Assembly: GCF_010093595.1 (NCBI RefSeq)
Contig: NW_022985445.1
Location: 874,579 to 938,578, forward strand
Direction: 5' to 3'
Source: Mytilinidion resinicola
Taxonomy: Eukaryota > Ascomycota > Dothideomycetes > Mytilinidiales > Mytilinidiaceae
DNA: 64,000 nucleotides
Shown here one piece after another: positions 23,616 to 33,889 of this stretch. A program made the translations under genes and the position numbers. The notes below the pieces were generated by a model. That model was not told the DNA's origin. It made no database searches and saw only the letters and a list, made by a program, of their open reading frames with translations. Position 1 is the stretch's first letter. Every line of letters starts with the position of its first letter.

Positions 23616-23985
23616 GTGGTGACGGCGCAGCGGAGAATGGGTGACAGCGGGGATTGGGCGAGACGGGATCATCCGAGGCCACGGACGAGGAGCAACAAGG
23701 GCGGGCGATTGGCACCCACGAAGCGCTTCAACAGGCGCCGCAATGCACATGTCCCGCCTGCTGGGCGTGTGAGGCTTGCCAAGCGTCGTGCCGCAGTTCA
23801 CTCGCGAGGCAGAGAACACATGATGGCGGCAGCAGGCCGGTGCGGGCTGCCAAAACGGGCGGCCAAAACGGGCGACGTTGCACGCTTGGAGCGCCGTGTG
23901 CCCAGGCCCCACCCCGCAAACCGCTAGCGCTCCCGCTTCAAGCAGGCACGCTAGCTCGCAGCTCGCACCCTCCCCTCCCGTCTGG

Positions 23986-24056
23986 ACATCTGCACGCCTG
24001 AGCATCTGCACGCCTGAGCATCTGCACGCCTGAGCATCTGCACGCCTGAACATCTG
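23986..24056. repeat. 16-bp tandem repeat (catctgcacgcctgag)
   Basis: Four near-identical copies of catctgcacgcctgag run head to tail, followed by a partial copy (catctgcacatc). The fourth has a single change (gaa for gag). Confidence 0.85.
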
Positions 24057-24477
24057 CACATCACCACGCCCATCGTTGCCGCACCCCTCCGCTTCGGCCC
24101 GCATCGTCGCCTCCTGCGCATCCTGCTCTCGCGTCCGCTCCCCCGCCAGGCCCGCACCTCCTCCCAAGCAGACTCGTTGCGAACGTTCAGCGCGTGCCGT
24201 GGTCCGCCCCCGCAGCACGCCTGCCGCACCGTGGTTGTGCGACGTTTGAGACTCGCGCTCTCAGGACATGCACCGAGGCCGAGAATAAGCTTTCCACGGT
24301 TCCTCCTGCAGTGCGCCCACGGCACCTCAAGGTCCTGCGCCTTTTGCGCACAACTCCTGCTGCTGCCAATTTCTCTGTCCTTATTTCCTCTCCACCTTCC
24401 CCTCGACCTCGTCACCTCCAACTCCCCCCGCACCCCAAAATATCTAAGAACCGACTCGACGCTTCGTGCCTACCACT

Positions 24478-25784
24478 ATGTATAGTCGTCAGAACGGCCA
24501 TGGTGGCCAGTATCCCATTCCCGCGCCCACAGGCGCTGATGGGCCTCCCTCCCAAGCCCGCATGGGTATGGTACCTGCGCCCACCCAAGCCGCTCACAGC
24601 ACCACCACGACACCCTATTGCGGCACCAAGAATGGCCGTCGCTACACGTATGAATCCCACTGCCCTGGTTCAGTGTCCATGCCTTTGCTCACATCTGCGC
24701 AGCCTGAAAGTCGAACAGGAGCCCGTCCGCGCTCGCATGTGCGGCTTTGGTGACAAGGTATGAGCCCTCCCATTACGACAACTGCCTACCACGCCAGTTG
24801 CTGAGACTCATGGCCCCCTGCAGGACCGTCGCCCCATCACGCCGCCACCCTGCATCCGCCTCATCGTAACGGATGCGAAGACTGGCCAGGAGATTCCTTT
24901 TGAGTACGTATGTTCTCTCTGTCGCCCATGCGCCTTCTAATCACCTCGCGTGCGTAGAGAAGTTGAAAGCACCTTCTTCGTCCTCACCGTCGACCTTTGG
25001 GACGCCGAGGGTAATCATGAGGTGAACTTGGTGCGCCATTCGAGCGGTGCCCCCAGCGTGTCCATTTCCAGCTCGACCACGACATCATACCCTCCGCCAC
25101 CAGAACGCCAACCCGTCGCTCATCAAATTTACCACATGGTGCCCACGTACAACTCGTATAACAACGTCCAGCAGCCCACACAGCCACAAGGCGTTCAGTA
25201 TGGCGCTCCTCCCCCAATTCAGGGCTATAGTTATGCGCAGCCCACTGCATATGCGAACAATCAATATCCCCCAATCAACAACATGCCCGGCTTCCCTGCT
25301 ATTCCAGTTGCCATGACGGCACCGCCGCCTGCTCCAGCTACTGCCACCGGCATGTTCACCCGGAACCTCATCGGCAGCCTTTCTGTTAATGCCTTTCGCC
25401 TGCACGACCCCAGCCAAAAGCTAGGCTTCTGGTTTGTGCTTCAGGATCTCTCAGTCCGCACCGAGGGAAATTTCCGGTAAGTTCCCTAGACTGCCAGCTA
25501 GAATCATGCAATCAAACCAGCTGACGTGCCGTTCCAGACTCAAGATGAACTTTGTCGATGTCGGCAGCGACCTGCCTAACCAGCATCTGAATACTGGCAG
25601 GGCGCCTGTCCTGGCAACCTGCTTCTCGGACAAATTCCAAGTCTTCTCGGCGAAGAAGTTCCCTGGCGTCATCGAGAGCACATCCTTGAGCAAGTGCTTT
25701 GCGGAACAGGGAATCAAGATTCCCATACGCAAAGAGGGCCCTAAGATCTCCAATCAAGCCGAATTTGATGCTGATGAGGCTTAA
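24478..25784 (+). CDS. velB: Velvet-family regulator VelB
   Basis: Nuclear DNA-binding regulator that pairs with VeA/LaeA and with VosA to link light, sexual development, spore maturation and secondary metabolism. Exons 24478-24647, 24703-24757, 24824-24903, 24958-25476 and 25538-25784 give 356 aa. The N-terminus is Gly/Pro/Gln-rich. The velvet domain is split by a Pro/Gln/Tyr-rich insert, as is typical of VelB. The first half reads LKVEQEPVRARMCGFGDKD, RRPITPPPCIRLIV and STFFVLTVDLWDAEGNHEVN with LVRHSS. The second half reads FTRNLIGSLSVNAFRLHDP, WFVLQDLSVRTEGNFRLK, GRAPVLATCF, FSAKKFPGVIESTSLSKCF and GIKIPIRKEGPK. The fifth exon ends EFDADEA and TAA at 25782. A coding-like stretch in another frame follows at once (see findings). 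Confidence 0.95.
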
Positions 25785-25966
25785 AACGTCCAGGAAAATC
25801 GGGCGTTTCGCTAAGTTCATATCGTAAGGCCCTGAAAGATGCCAAGCGAGACTACCGATCGAGTATTGGTACCCCTCAAGAAGAAGAGGCGCGTCGCGCA
25901 CTAGATGAAGTAAAAAGCAACCTCAAGATGGTAACATCAGAAATCGCCGAAGATGGCTTCGACTAA
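25778..25966 (+). other. Out-of-frame coding-like tail just after velB
   Basis: Immediately after the velB stop, a different frame reads GLKRPGKSGVSLSSYRKALK, then DAKRDYRSSIGTPQEEEARR and ALDEVKSNLKMVTSEIAEDG before TAA at 25964-25966. It has no ATG of its own near its beginning, and the frame is closed upstream by a TGA inside the velB coding sequence. The reading is charged, helix-forming and protein-like. It may be a former C-terminal extension of VelB cut off by a small indel, an exon of an alternative transcript, or chance. Confidence 0.4.
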
Positions 25967-27546
25967 ACTTTCAACTTTCCAATCTCATTATTGATTTCGG
26001 CCAGAGGAAAATGGCGTGGATTTTGGTTCTAGAGTGTATTGCGTTGTTTCGGTTTAAAAGACAGGCTATTCATTTGGGTACGGAGTAGGTGGGAGGAATA
26101 TCTTTATGGTGTATTCATCTATAAAGGACTTAAAGGAGTATAGGCGTTATGGTGGGAGTCTTCACGGCTCTCATTCAACGTTTCTATGGAAAAAAGAAGC
26201 AAATGGCTATATTTGGGTTGCTAGTTGTTGCTACTGGTTGTTACTGGTTGTTACTGGTTGTTACTGGTTGTTACTGGTTGTTACTGGTTGTTACTGGTTG
26301 TTACTGGTTGTCGATGGTTACTCATTAGTGGTTGCTGCTGTACGTAATTCGCCCAATAAAAAAGGACACGCTTTCGGAAAACTAGAAATTTTCCGAATCC
26401 GTGTCATATCTAATACGCACGTGAATGACGTAGTCGAAGGAGTATAGGGATAGAATTTGCGTTTCAGAATTTCACGAAGATTCTAAAATCCAGATCCTCT
26501 AGTACGATGCAAACGAATGACGCAAGCAGCGTGCGGTCACAACATGTATGATGAACATGCTATCTCCTGGGCATTTTCTCGATTTGCCCTTAAGCTTAGA
26601 AAAGGACATCATATCCCGACTCCGTGGAGATGGGCGCATTGCCACCAAAATTGCTTTGAAAGCGGCCATGTAGTCACCCCCACGAGTCATGCACAAAATT
26701 CTACAAATTCCATTCCGCGGCGGCGGTGTGCGTGGGTGTCATGGCATGGCATTCTTCGGATGGTATTTTCCAGAATCCCACCATGACGGGACGGAGTCGC
26801 CGCCACTTGCTACGCCACCTACCAGTGCCCTCTCACCGGGAACCACCAGCAAGGGGTTCCCCCAACGTCAGAATTCTAGACCGCTCTGTCTGGTCGACAG
26901 ATTTTGGTGGCACGGAGCGTCCCTGGAGTGGGGGGATTTGGCGGGTTTTGTAAGGCAGAAGGGGTTCGGTATGATGTGGTGTGTGGCACGGCATTTTGCG
27001 CGTGTATTCGCCACATGTTGGACAGGGGAGTGAGCGGGAGTGAGCGAGTTGAGACATGACATGTTCTGCATGTTTAATTCTTTCTGAGTCAGGTGATTCG
27101 CGTAGGGCCATCACGTACCTGATCCAAAAATAATCAAGTGTCAAACATTACAACGAGCAAATGCAACTATGCCACCGCAGATGCGACTAGCTAAAGATAC
27201 AGTACATCTCTCAAACATATTTACAAAAATCAAATTGAAGGGATAGATAAAAATATAGTAACAAGATTCGAAACATCTCGCTTCAAGCTTCAAGTCCATG
27301 CCAATATCATTCCTTGGTCGTTAGCAATAAAATGAGTGCCGTTACATCGTTGCCTCGTCGTCGACTGTCGGAGAAAAGTACGAATTAAAATACCCTGCCC
27401 GGCAGGTCGAAAGTAGAATCTCTCTGGCTTTTTTTTGTGAAGTTCGAAATGCTGGCTTGAAAGTGGCATTGTTGGCAGCGCATTTCCCTCATTCCAAAAT
27501 TTACCAGAAAGACAAAAATCATTGCCTAGCTCTTCTATAACATAAC
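25967..27546. other. Intergenic between velB and the YTH gene
   Basis: No gene supported. Contains a 10-bp minisatellite (separate entry). The two genes converge, so this holds only 3' flanks plus unassigned DNA. Confidence 0.5.
26231..26310. repeat. 10-bp minisatellite (ttactggttg)
   Basis: Seven perfect head-to-tail copies of ttactggttg occupy 26241-26310, preceded by one copy with a single change (ctactggttg) at 26231-26240. The array is perfect apart from this edge copy, which suggests recent expansion. Confidence 0.95.
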
Positions 27547-29705
27547 TCAAAATGGCCTCATAGTAGACGGCATCTGCATAGCGGAAAGGTTCGAGGGGCC
27601 AATGTTGGACTGTCCGAGGCGATGGAACATCTGTACGAGGCGCTTTCCCACACTCGTCTCGAGCTCTGTGCCATCTCTAGCAATCTTGACCTCCCGGTTC
27701 GCGTTCCACGGATTGCGAAGGCCTCTAGTACGGTAGAATGGGAGTCTGTTTGTCGATATCCATTCCACCTTGAACGGTTTGCCCCATGTTTGTGCAGTGG
27801 CCAGGGAGTCAGTTCCAGTCGGTATAGAGTCGTCTTCAGGAGCCTTGGTATCTTCGCCTTCGTTGTCAGACGTGATAGCCTCCCAAAAGATGGTCCCTCG
27901 TGCCGAGTCATCAATGATTCTTCCCTTTGGCGCATGCTCGGTAGCAGGTGTCGGGATAGACTTTGGGACATCAGTCGTCTCCAGAGTCTCGGCCCTCGCG
28001 ACAGTGTTTATTATCTGGTTGGCGTCTTCGTGAATGGACGAGGTCATTCGGGCATAACCAAAGTACTCGCCAGACTTGTTGGCGGAAAAGATGAGGTAAA
28101 CATTATCGGTAGACTGTATATATAGTGAGTTCAAGACAAATCAATAGATCCTAAAGAAGCCTTTTCTCACCTCGTAAGCTTTGTTCAGCGTCTCTTCATT
28201 GTGAGATTGGGTAGCCCAAATGCCATTTCTCACGCTTAGTTCTAGATCTTGAAGCGTCAGACTCTTGACTATGAAGAACTTCTCAGCAACCCGGGTCGTG
28301 TTCTCGACCTCCTCCTGGGTAGCTTCTGCTTTGACCTCTTCAGCTTCAAGTTCACTATCGACGAGTGGAGGCGTCCGTTCTGGAGAGACGCTAGGTGGCC
28401 GTGGCCCTGCCATCGCTGAGGGCCCAGTCGGAACGCCTGAGGTGGCAGCTGAACTACGGCGCAATCTACAGACCAGTCGGACGCCTTGGAAACGAGAATC
28501 GTGGAACCTGTGCATCGCATCCGCGCAAGAAGCTTCTGTCCGGTAGTTTACAAAGGCACAGTTGCTCTTGGAGATGAGAAAGAGACTCTCAATGTCCTTG
28601 GTGGCGTCCTTTGAAAAATGATCCTTCAAATCAATCACGGTGGTTCCAGGGGGCAGGTTCCCGACCCACAAAGCGTGCCCTGACTGTCTAGGTTTTCGAG
28701 GTGGTCCGCGGGGAATTGAGTTGGCTGTCGGTTCTGCACTGTGTCTGTTTGCACCTATGTGACTAGAGATTAGTAACAGGAGCAGGAGAGAGATAGGGGT
28801 TTCTCACCTTGTACGCCTGCGCCCCCTGTATAATCACCTGGCGTTCCGCCCGTATCAGACCTGCTTGTAGTTGGATAGCTTCCACTTAATGCTGTCGGAT
28901 TCATGTTCTGTCCCATCATGGGCAGTTGGGCTGAAGGCAAACTGGAACGTCTGTTGTAGACGTTTTGGTGTGGAACTTGGGCGGGGTACTGTTGAGGATA
29001 TGCGCCCTGTAGTCCGTAAGGGGACGGATAGTAGAGATACTGCGACGAGGGTTGAATGTAACTCGGGTATGGCGCGTTGAGTGGATTTTGTGCAGCCGGA
29101 CGTGCAGAATTGGGGTTGAACGATTGATAGGCGGTATGGTGGGCGCTTTGAGGAGGGGCATAGTTGGGATACTGGTTTTGAGCGTATCCATGAGCGAATG
29201 GAGTTTGTGCTTGATAATTGTTGGACGACTGGTTTGGAAACTGCGCAAGCTGTTGAACCTGGTATGCGAGAGCAGACGGTGACACTCCAGCAGGACCGCG
29301 CTGTCCTTGGGGCATCTGAGTATTGCTCTGAGCCGAAGCGTAGTCGGGCAGCGCACCTGCCATCGCACCCATATTGAAGGTCGCAGGACCAATGTCGTGT
29401 CCGGGAGCACTGCTGTAGGGAGGGTTGCCATGCTGCATATGGGCGCGGGAGTCGTCGGGACGCGATTGAGGTGCTGGCAGTGAACTGAACTGAGAGTAAA
29501 ATGGAGCATTTGGACTGGGGTTCCCGAGATCAGTTGAACCTGGGTGCGCGGCACTGATGGCAGAGGCCTTGGGCTCATCTTGAGAGAAACCAGCTCTCGA
29601 AGACTCAAATGACTGGAAGCCCGCAGAGTCGGCGGTGAGGTCTCCCATCTGTTCTTCGACAACGACGGGTAGGGCGATCCACTGTTGCACCCAAACGAAA
29701 GCCAT
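27547..29705 (-). CDS. RRM-YTH domain RNA-binding protein (m6A reader type)
   Basis: Predicted reader of N6-methyladenosine in RNA. Minus-strand exons are 29705-28808, 28754-28171 and 28113-27547, with introns 28755-28807 and 28114-28170, giving 682 aa from the chosen start. A long Gln/Ser/Pro/Tyr-rich, probably disordered N-terminus precedes an RRM (LWVGNLPPGTTVIDLKDHF, then CAFVNYRTEASCADAMHRF). The YTH domain follows (KFFIVKSLTLQDLELSVRN, GIWATQSHNEETLNKAYE, then VYLIFSANKSGEYFGYARM and FKVEWISTN..LPF). The domain's W residues in GIWATQ and VEWI are visible. It ends with DGTELETSVGKRLVQMFHRL. The start is uncertain: an ATG at 29648 (MGDLTADSAG) or an upstream exon is possible, as a donor-like site occurs near 29816. 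Confidence 0.88.
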
Positions 29706-32700
29706 GTCAGCCCATAGCTTGGACAGTAAACGAATGTAAAGGAGACTTGGAGGAGAGAGATAGCAAGCTGTGAGGTACCAAGTGACTTCGATACCGTCAA
29801 ACGTACCTGATCTATATCACGACGGATAAGGCTGGTGGCAAGCCGGGTCCTGATGGAGCCGAAAGGAGTTCGGAATGATGAAGTGAGAGGCTGAAAGTAT
29901 GCCAATCAAACGAGGAAGAGGGCGCAGAAGGGAGAGATCAAAAGGCAAGCAAAAGGACGCTGGGACCAGAACGGGAGCGGATTGACCGTTGTGCACGAGG
30001 CCAGAGACAGCTCGCTAAAGGAACGGGTCGAGGGTGATCTAAAGGCGGCCAGTCAGACGACAGAAGCAGAGACTGACGCCCGCTTCGAGACTGACAGGTA
30101 AACGGCAGCTGTGATGAGAAGGGAATGGTCGGTGTGGAGGAGGCCCGAAATAGGGTCTGGCGGCGAGAAGCTCAGGCACAGGCGCGAGGTGAGCAGAGAT
30201 CACAACGATACTGGCAAGATGCACCAAGCCGCTCTGCTTCAATTGCCTCCGTGCAGAGGGGATGCTGGCGAGGTGATTGGGCAATGGGCGCAGCGGGCGC
30301 AGCCTCAGGCTAGAGGGGGATTGGGAGAGGGGGGAAGGGCGCCCCGGGGGCAAAGTGATCGACCGAAGAGGAGCGTGGCAGGGTCACTGGCAGCACAGGA
30401 GGCCGTTCTTAAAATAATAGGGCCTGGGACAAAAAGTCAACGGCCTGGAAGCAGCGGCGTCTGTGGCGAGAGAGTCCCCCGGCGTGCGATCAGCATCGGG
30501 AGCAGTGGCTGCTACGGCTCCGGGGAGGATCGAGCTCAATTCACCACCACGCTGCCCGTGACGTGAAAGGCACACAATTGAAGCCGCAGACGCCTGGCCG
30601 GCACTCCCAGCACTCGAGGCGGCACGCCCACCGTTGCTGCACCCCTGGGCGGCAGACGGCGCCATGTAGACGCTCGGCGCAGGTATCGGGGTGGTGCACT
30701 ACTTGCTGCATTACTTGCTGCTGGCGGGCAGGACGGATCCCACGACGGCCCCCAGACGTGGACCACACGCGCGGTACCACCCACCAGTGCACACCATGGG
30801 CTGTTGGGGCGTCGAGGGGGCCTGGCTGCAGCCAGCGCCATTCACAACGGCGCCAGCAGGCTTGTTGAAGTGTGCGCCGTCACGGAGCCCTCCTGACGGG
30901 CCGAACAGGGAGGCAGAAGGCTGGAGCCGCCGCACGGGGGCAGCACTGTGGCAGGGCATGGCCTGAGCCGGGAGGTGTTGGAAAGCGCTCGAGAGTTCCA
31001 GCGAGGACGAATTGCAGTCGGCAGATGCGGCGTGGCCCGTGGCTTCCCGCGCCACACTTGCAGCAGGCCTCGCCCTAACAACTGGCCTCGAACGACGCCC
31101 GGAGACGCTTCCTAGGGCGCTAGCTTCCATCGCTGCCAGGTCTGTCGGGACATGGCAGGCTGTAATGGAGCCGCGGTGCCGTGTGGGCATGTCGGCTCGC
31201 GGCCTCGGACACGGCACCCAGCCCCGCGTGGAAGAAAAGGTGAAAAGAAACAGTGAAGCATGCCAATTGCACCAGCCCACCAGCCCACGGCTCACGCCAC
31301 ACCTCCCGCCGCAACCCAGGCCCTGCGCGCCGATCGCGGGCGAGTCATCGGGCGCTGGGCGTGGATGGGGCATTCGTCAGCCTGATCGACTCCATTGCCC
31401 CAGGCACGACCGCGTCTGGCATCTAGCCGTCAATCTCAACGTCCAGCCCAGCCATTCACGCGCAGTGCGGCTGTGGCAAAGACGAGACTCTCACGCGGCG
31501 AGCCCTGCCGTCCAACCACCAGCCGCAGGCGACCCGAAGGACCCGCGAGCCTTGCCGCGGAATCGGCGACGGTCCCGTGAGCCAAGTGACCCTGAGCGAC
31601 GGATGATCTGCGCGAGAGAAGTGAGGCATCGCAGGAAGAATCGGCGCTGCCCGGTGCTGGCAGTGTGGTGCTGCGAGTCGGGCGCATGTTGCGAGTGCGG
31701 TGTGGGCTGTATACGTCATAGCGTGCGGTCGCGTCCAGGCCACGGGCGGCAGCAGGCAGGGCAGTCATGAGCAACGCGGGCGAGCAATGGGAATTCTGAC
31801 TTCACGACATCGGAGCTATGGCATTTGGCGTCGCATTCTGCAAAGTCGGTCTACTGAACCCTTCATGACGTTGCCGGACCCTGTTAGCCGCGCTCGGGCC
31901 ACCTTCGCTTCTCTTGCATCTTGGAGGGGCCGGCATCTGCCGTGCGCGTCCGGTCGTCTGATTCTGTACATATGTATCTGCCTTCCACCTGCTGCGCCCC
32001 CGTGTGGCGCCCTCTAAAGCTCTCTCACGGCTCTTCCAAGGTTACTGCTCTAGCCGTGCTCCAGCCGTCTGGGTGACGGCAGACGGCTACGCTACAAGGG
32101 GGAACGACATCGGATCACTGCCGAGTCTGTCGCCACTGAACAGCGCGTATATCTCCGAAGTGCTAGATGCGCATCTAACTGGATGCTTCAAGTAGATTCT
32201 CCCAGTCCACGAGACCCTGTGTGGCTAAATGCCCCTGGAAAGTCTAGATGATCCGTAGACAGCCGAAGGGGCAGATGGCCAGGCGACTATAATAGGATAT
32301 CTTTGCAGACGGGCTAAGTCCGTTCACATCTTTGCTTTGACGTCGATCGCCACTGTCAGGAGTTCCTAAACGATAGGCGGACGCTTCGGCCTGAATCATG
32401 GGGTGATAAGCTTAACATCGGTCCTGGTCTTCGGTGCCCCATTGGAGCACTTCAGACATCGTCAAACCAGTGTGGAGTGGCGGCCCAGCACGACGCCACA
32501 GCTTTTACGCCGACTGCTAATCGTCGATCACGGATTGGAGGACTTCAGACGGCATCTCACAAGTGAAAGTAGTGCCACAGATGTCAGTCTGATGTATAAT
32601 GTGACATCTTTCACATCAATTCCACACTGTCACGTGTTGCAAAGCCTCCGAACATTGAGAAACGAGTGCAGCTCAGTCATTTACCTCCATGTACATATGA

Positions 32701-32716
32701 ACAGCTTCTTTACCTT
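29706..32716. other. 3 kb GC-rich intergenic region
   Basis: Begins with the upstream region of the YTH gene and ends at the 3' flank of the prolyl hydroxylase gene. Between about 30,100 and 31,770 the GC content is high and all frames are open for long stretches on both strands. None shows conserved motifs, exon-like splice signals or sensible composition, so I do not call a gene. Confidence 0.5.
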
Positions 32717-33620
32717 TTATTTTTCAGCGGCAGCCTTCGGGTCGTAGCCTTTCTGGTACCAGCTCCAAATATTCAAGCCAATCTTCCTCCCAGACAGCAC
32801 AGGTAGACCCGCATGCCAGCTTTCCTTATATCCCGTGCCGTCGGCCCTGAAGTTCTCCCAGAAGACAGCATTTCCCTTCGCAGGCTTGAACGTAACCCCG
32901 CTATAGTCATGCTTCGGCGAGCATTCCACGAACTCGCACCACTTCCTGTGGGCTGGCATAGTCAACCTTGGGAAGTTCGTACCTCCGCCGGTGCAGTTGG
33001 CCTCCAGATACACCATGAAGCTTGAAACCCTGCCAGAAGACGAAGACGAAGTGCTCCAATCGTAATGATGGCGATAATGCCCGTTCTGGGCATAGCGTTG
33101 GCTCCACAGTCGCTCTATGAAAACATCCGGGCGCCATCCTTGGAAGACTCGGGCTCGCTCCTCGATGCACTTCACGGTGTTGTCTCTTTCCAGCCGGGCC
33201 TTCTCGGAATGGCGGACCGATGGATCAAGTCTTTCCACACCGCCCGTCCACACAGTCGATGGTTCAAAATGTGGCTCGCTACATTCCGAAATTAGATCAG
33301 CTAATGGAAATGAAGACTAAATAGGATTGATCTTACCTGATTTCCACTAAATGATCTGCCTCCTCATCACTCAAGAAAGACTCGATGTAGATAATGAGCG
33401 GTTCCGTGGAGAAGATGTTGATGTTGTAGCTGTGATGTGAGCACGTGAGGTTCTCTTCTGGTACCACTAGTGATTCGATGTTCTTCAGGACATCGCTAAC
33501 TTTTGAGACATCGCGTTTGCTTTGGCCGAAAAGGGTGGTGAATAGTGGCGCTCCTACAAACACGTACCCTAGTACTCCTAAAATGGCATATTGGATGAGG
33601 CTACTCGCTTTGAAAGTCAT
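32717..33620 (-). CDS. Prolyl 4-hydroxylase-type 2OG-Fe(II) dioxygenase, membrane-anchored
   Basis: Fe(II)/2-oxoglutarate-dependent oxygenase of the P4H alpha-subunit family. Minus-strand exons 33620-33337 and 33278-32717 (intron 33279-33336) give 281 aa. An N-terminal hydrophobic segment (IQYAILGVLGYVFVGAPLF) is a likely signal anchor. The domain starts with PLIIYIESFLSDEEADHLVE and continues SEPHFEPSTVW. The iron ligands are H and D in HYRHHYDW and the distal H in ESWHAGLPV, and the 2-oxoglutarate-binding basic residue is K in SGRKIGLNIW. One predicted glycosylation-type site and several Cys (SYNINIF, NCTGGGTNFP, CEFVECSP) fit a secretory-pathway location. The substrate is unknown; fungi generally lack collagen. 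It lies 269 bases beyond the 3' end of stt4, same strand. Confidence 0.88.
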
Positions 33621-33889
33621 AGTGGCAGAGCTGGAGGGACGGTGAGAACATCAGTAGAGTCGCAACTCGTGCGAACGCGTCAGCTAGGCGCTAAAATAGC
33701 GTCCCGACTGGGGTCCATGTCGATAAGCGATTCTGAGTCATCAGGAGATAGAGAATTTGCCCCTGAATCGACAAAATCGGCGTTACGCTAAGGAACTGCT
33801 GGATTATACTTCGTACTCTCAACAACAGATCTCAGAAGCAGTAATGGGACAAGACTCAATTGCAACAAGACTATCAGAATGTCGGCGCA

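Larger units (their letters stand above)
23219..24477. other. Repeat-bearing intergenic region upstream of velB
   Basis: No coding gene is supported. Three clusters of short tandem repeats are present (listed separately). The GC-rich part (about 23,600-24,300) gives long open frames on both strands with no domain character. The final 120 bases are C/T-rich on the plus strand, likely velB 5' UTR or core promoter. The long upstream region fits a developmentally regulated gene, which is an inference. Confidence 0.5.

Noticed and set aside
23388..24218. 276-codon minus-strand frame
   Set aside because: It runs through tandem repeats (CRCSGVQMLRRAD-like repetition comes from the 16-bp array) and overlaps equally open plus-strand frames.
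24194..24763. 189-codon plus-strand frame overlapping the velB start
   Set aside because: Out of frame with VelB; the VelB N-terminus and first splice junctions explain the region.
28916..29905. 329-codon minus-strand frame overlapping the YTH gene
   Set aside because: Shadow frame of the Gln/Ser/Pro-rich exon of the YTH gene. The real frame continues in phase into the RRM.
30711..31770. Long overlapping open frames on both strands (220 and 252 codons)
   Set aside because: High GC makes stops rare in all frames. The readings lack motifs, have biased Arg/Ala/Pro/Ser composition and no splice logic.
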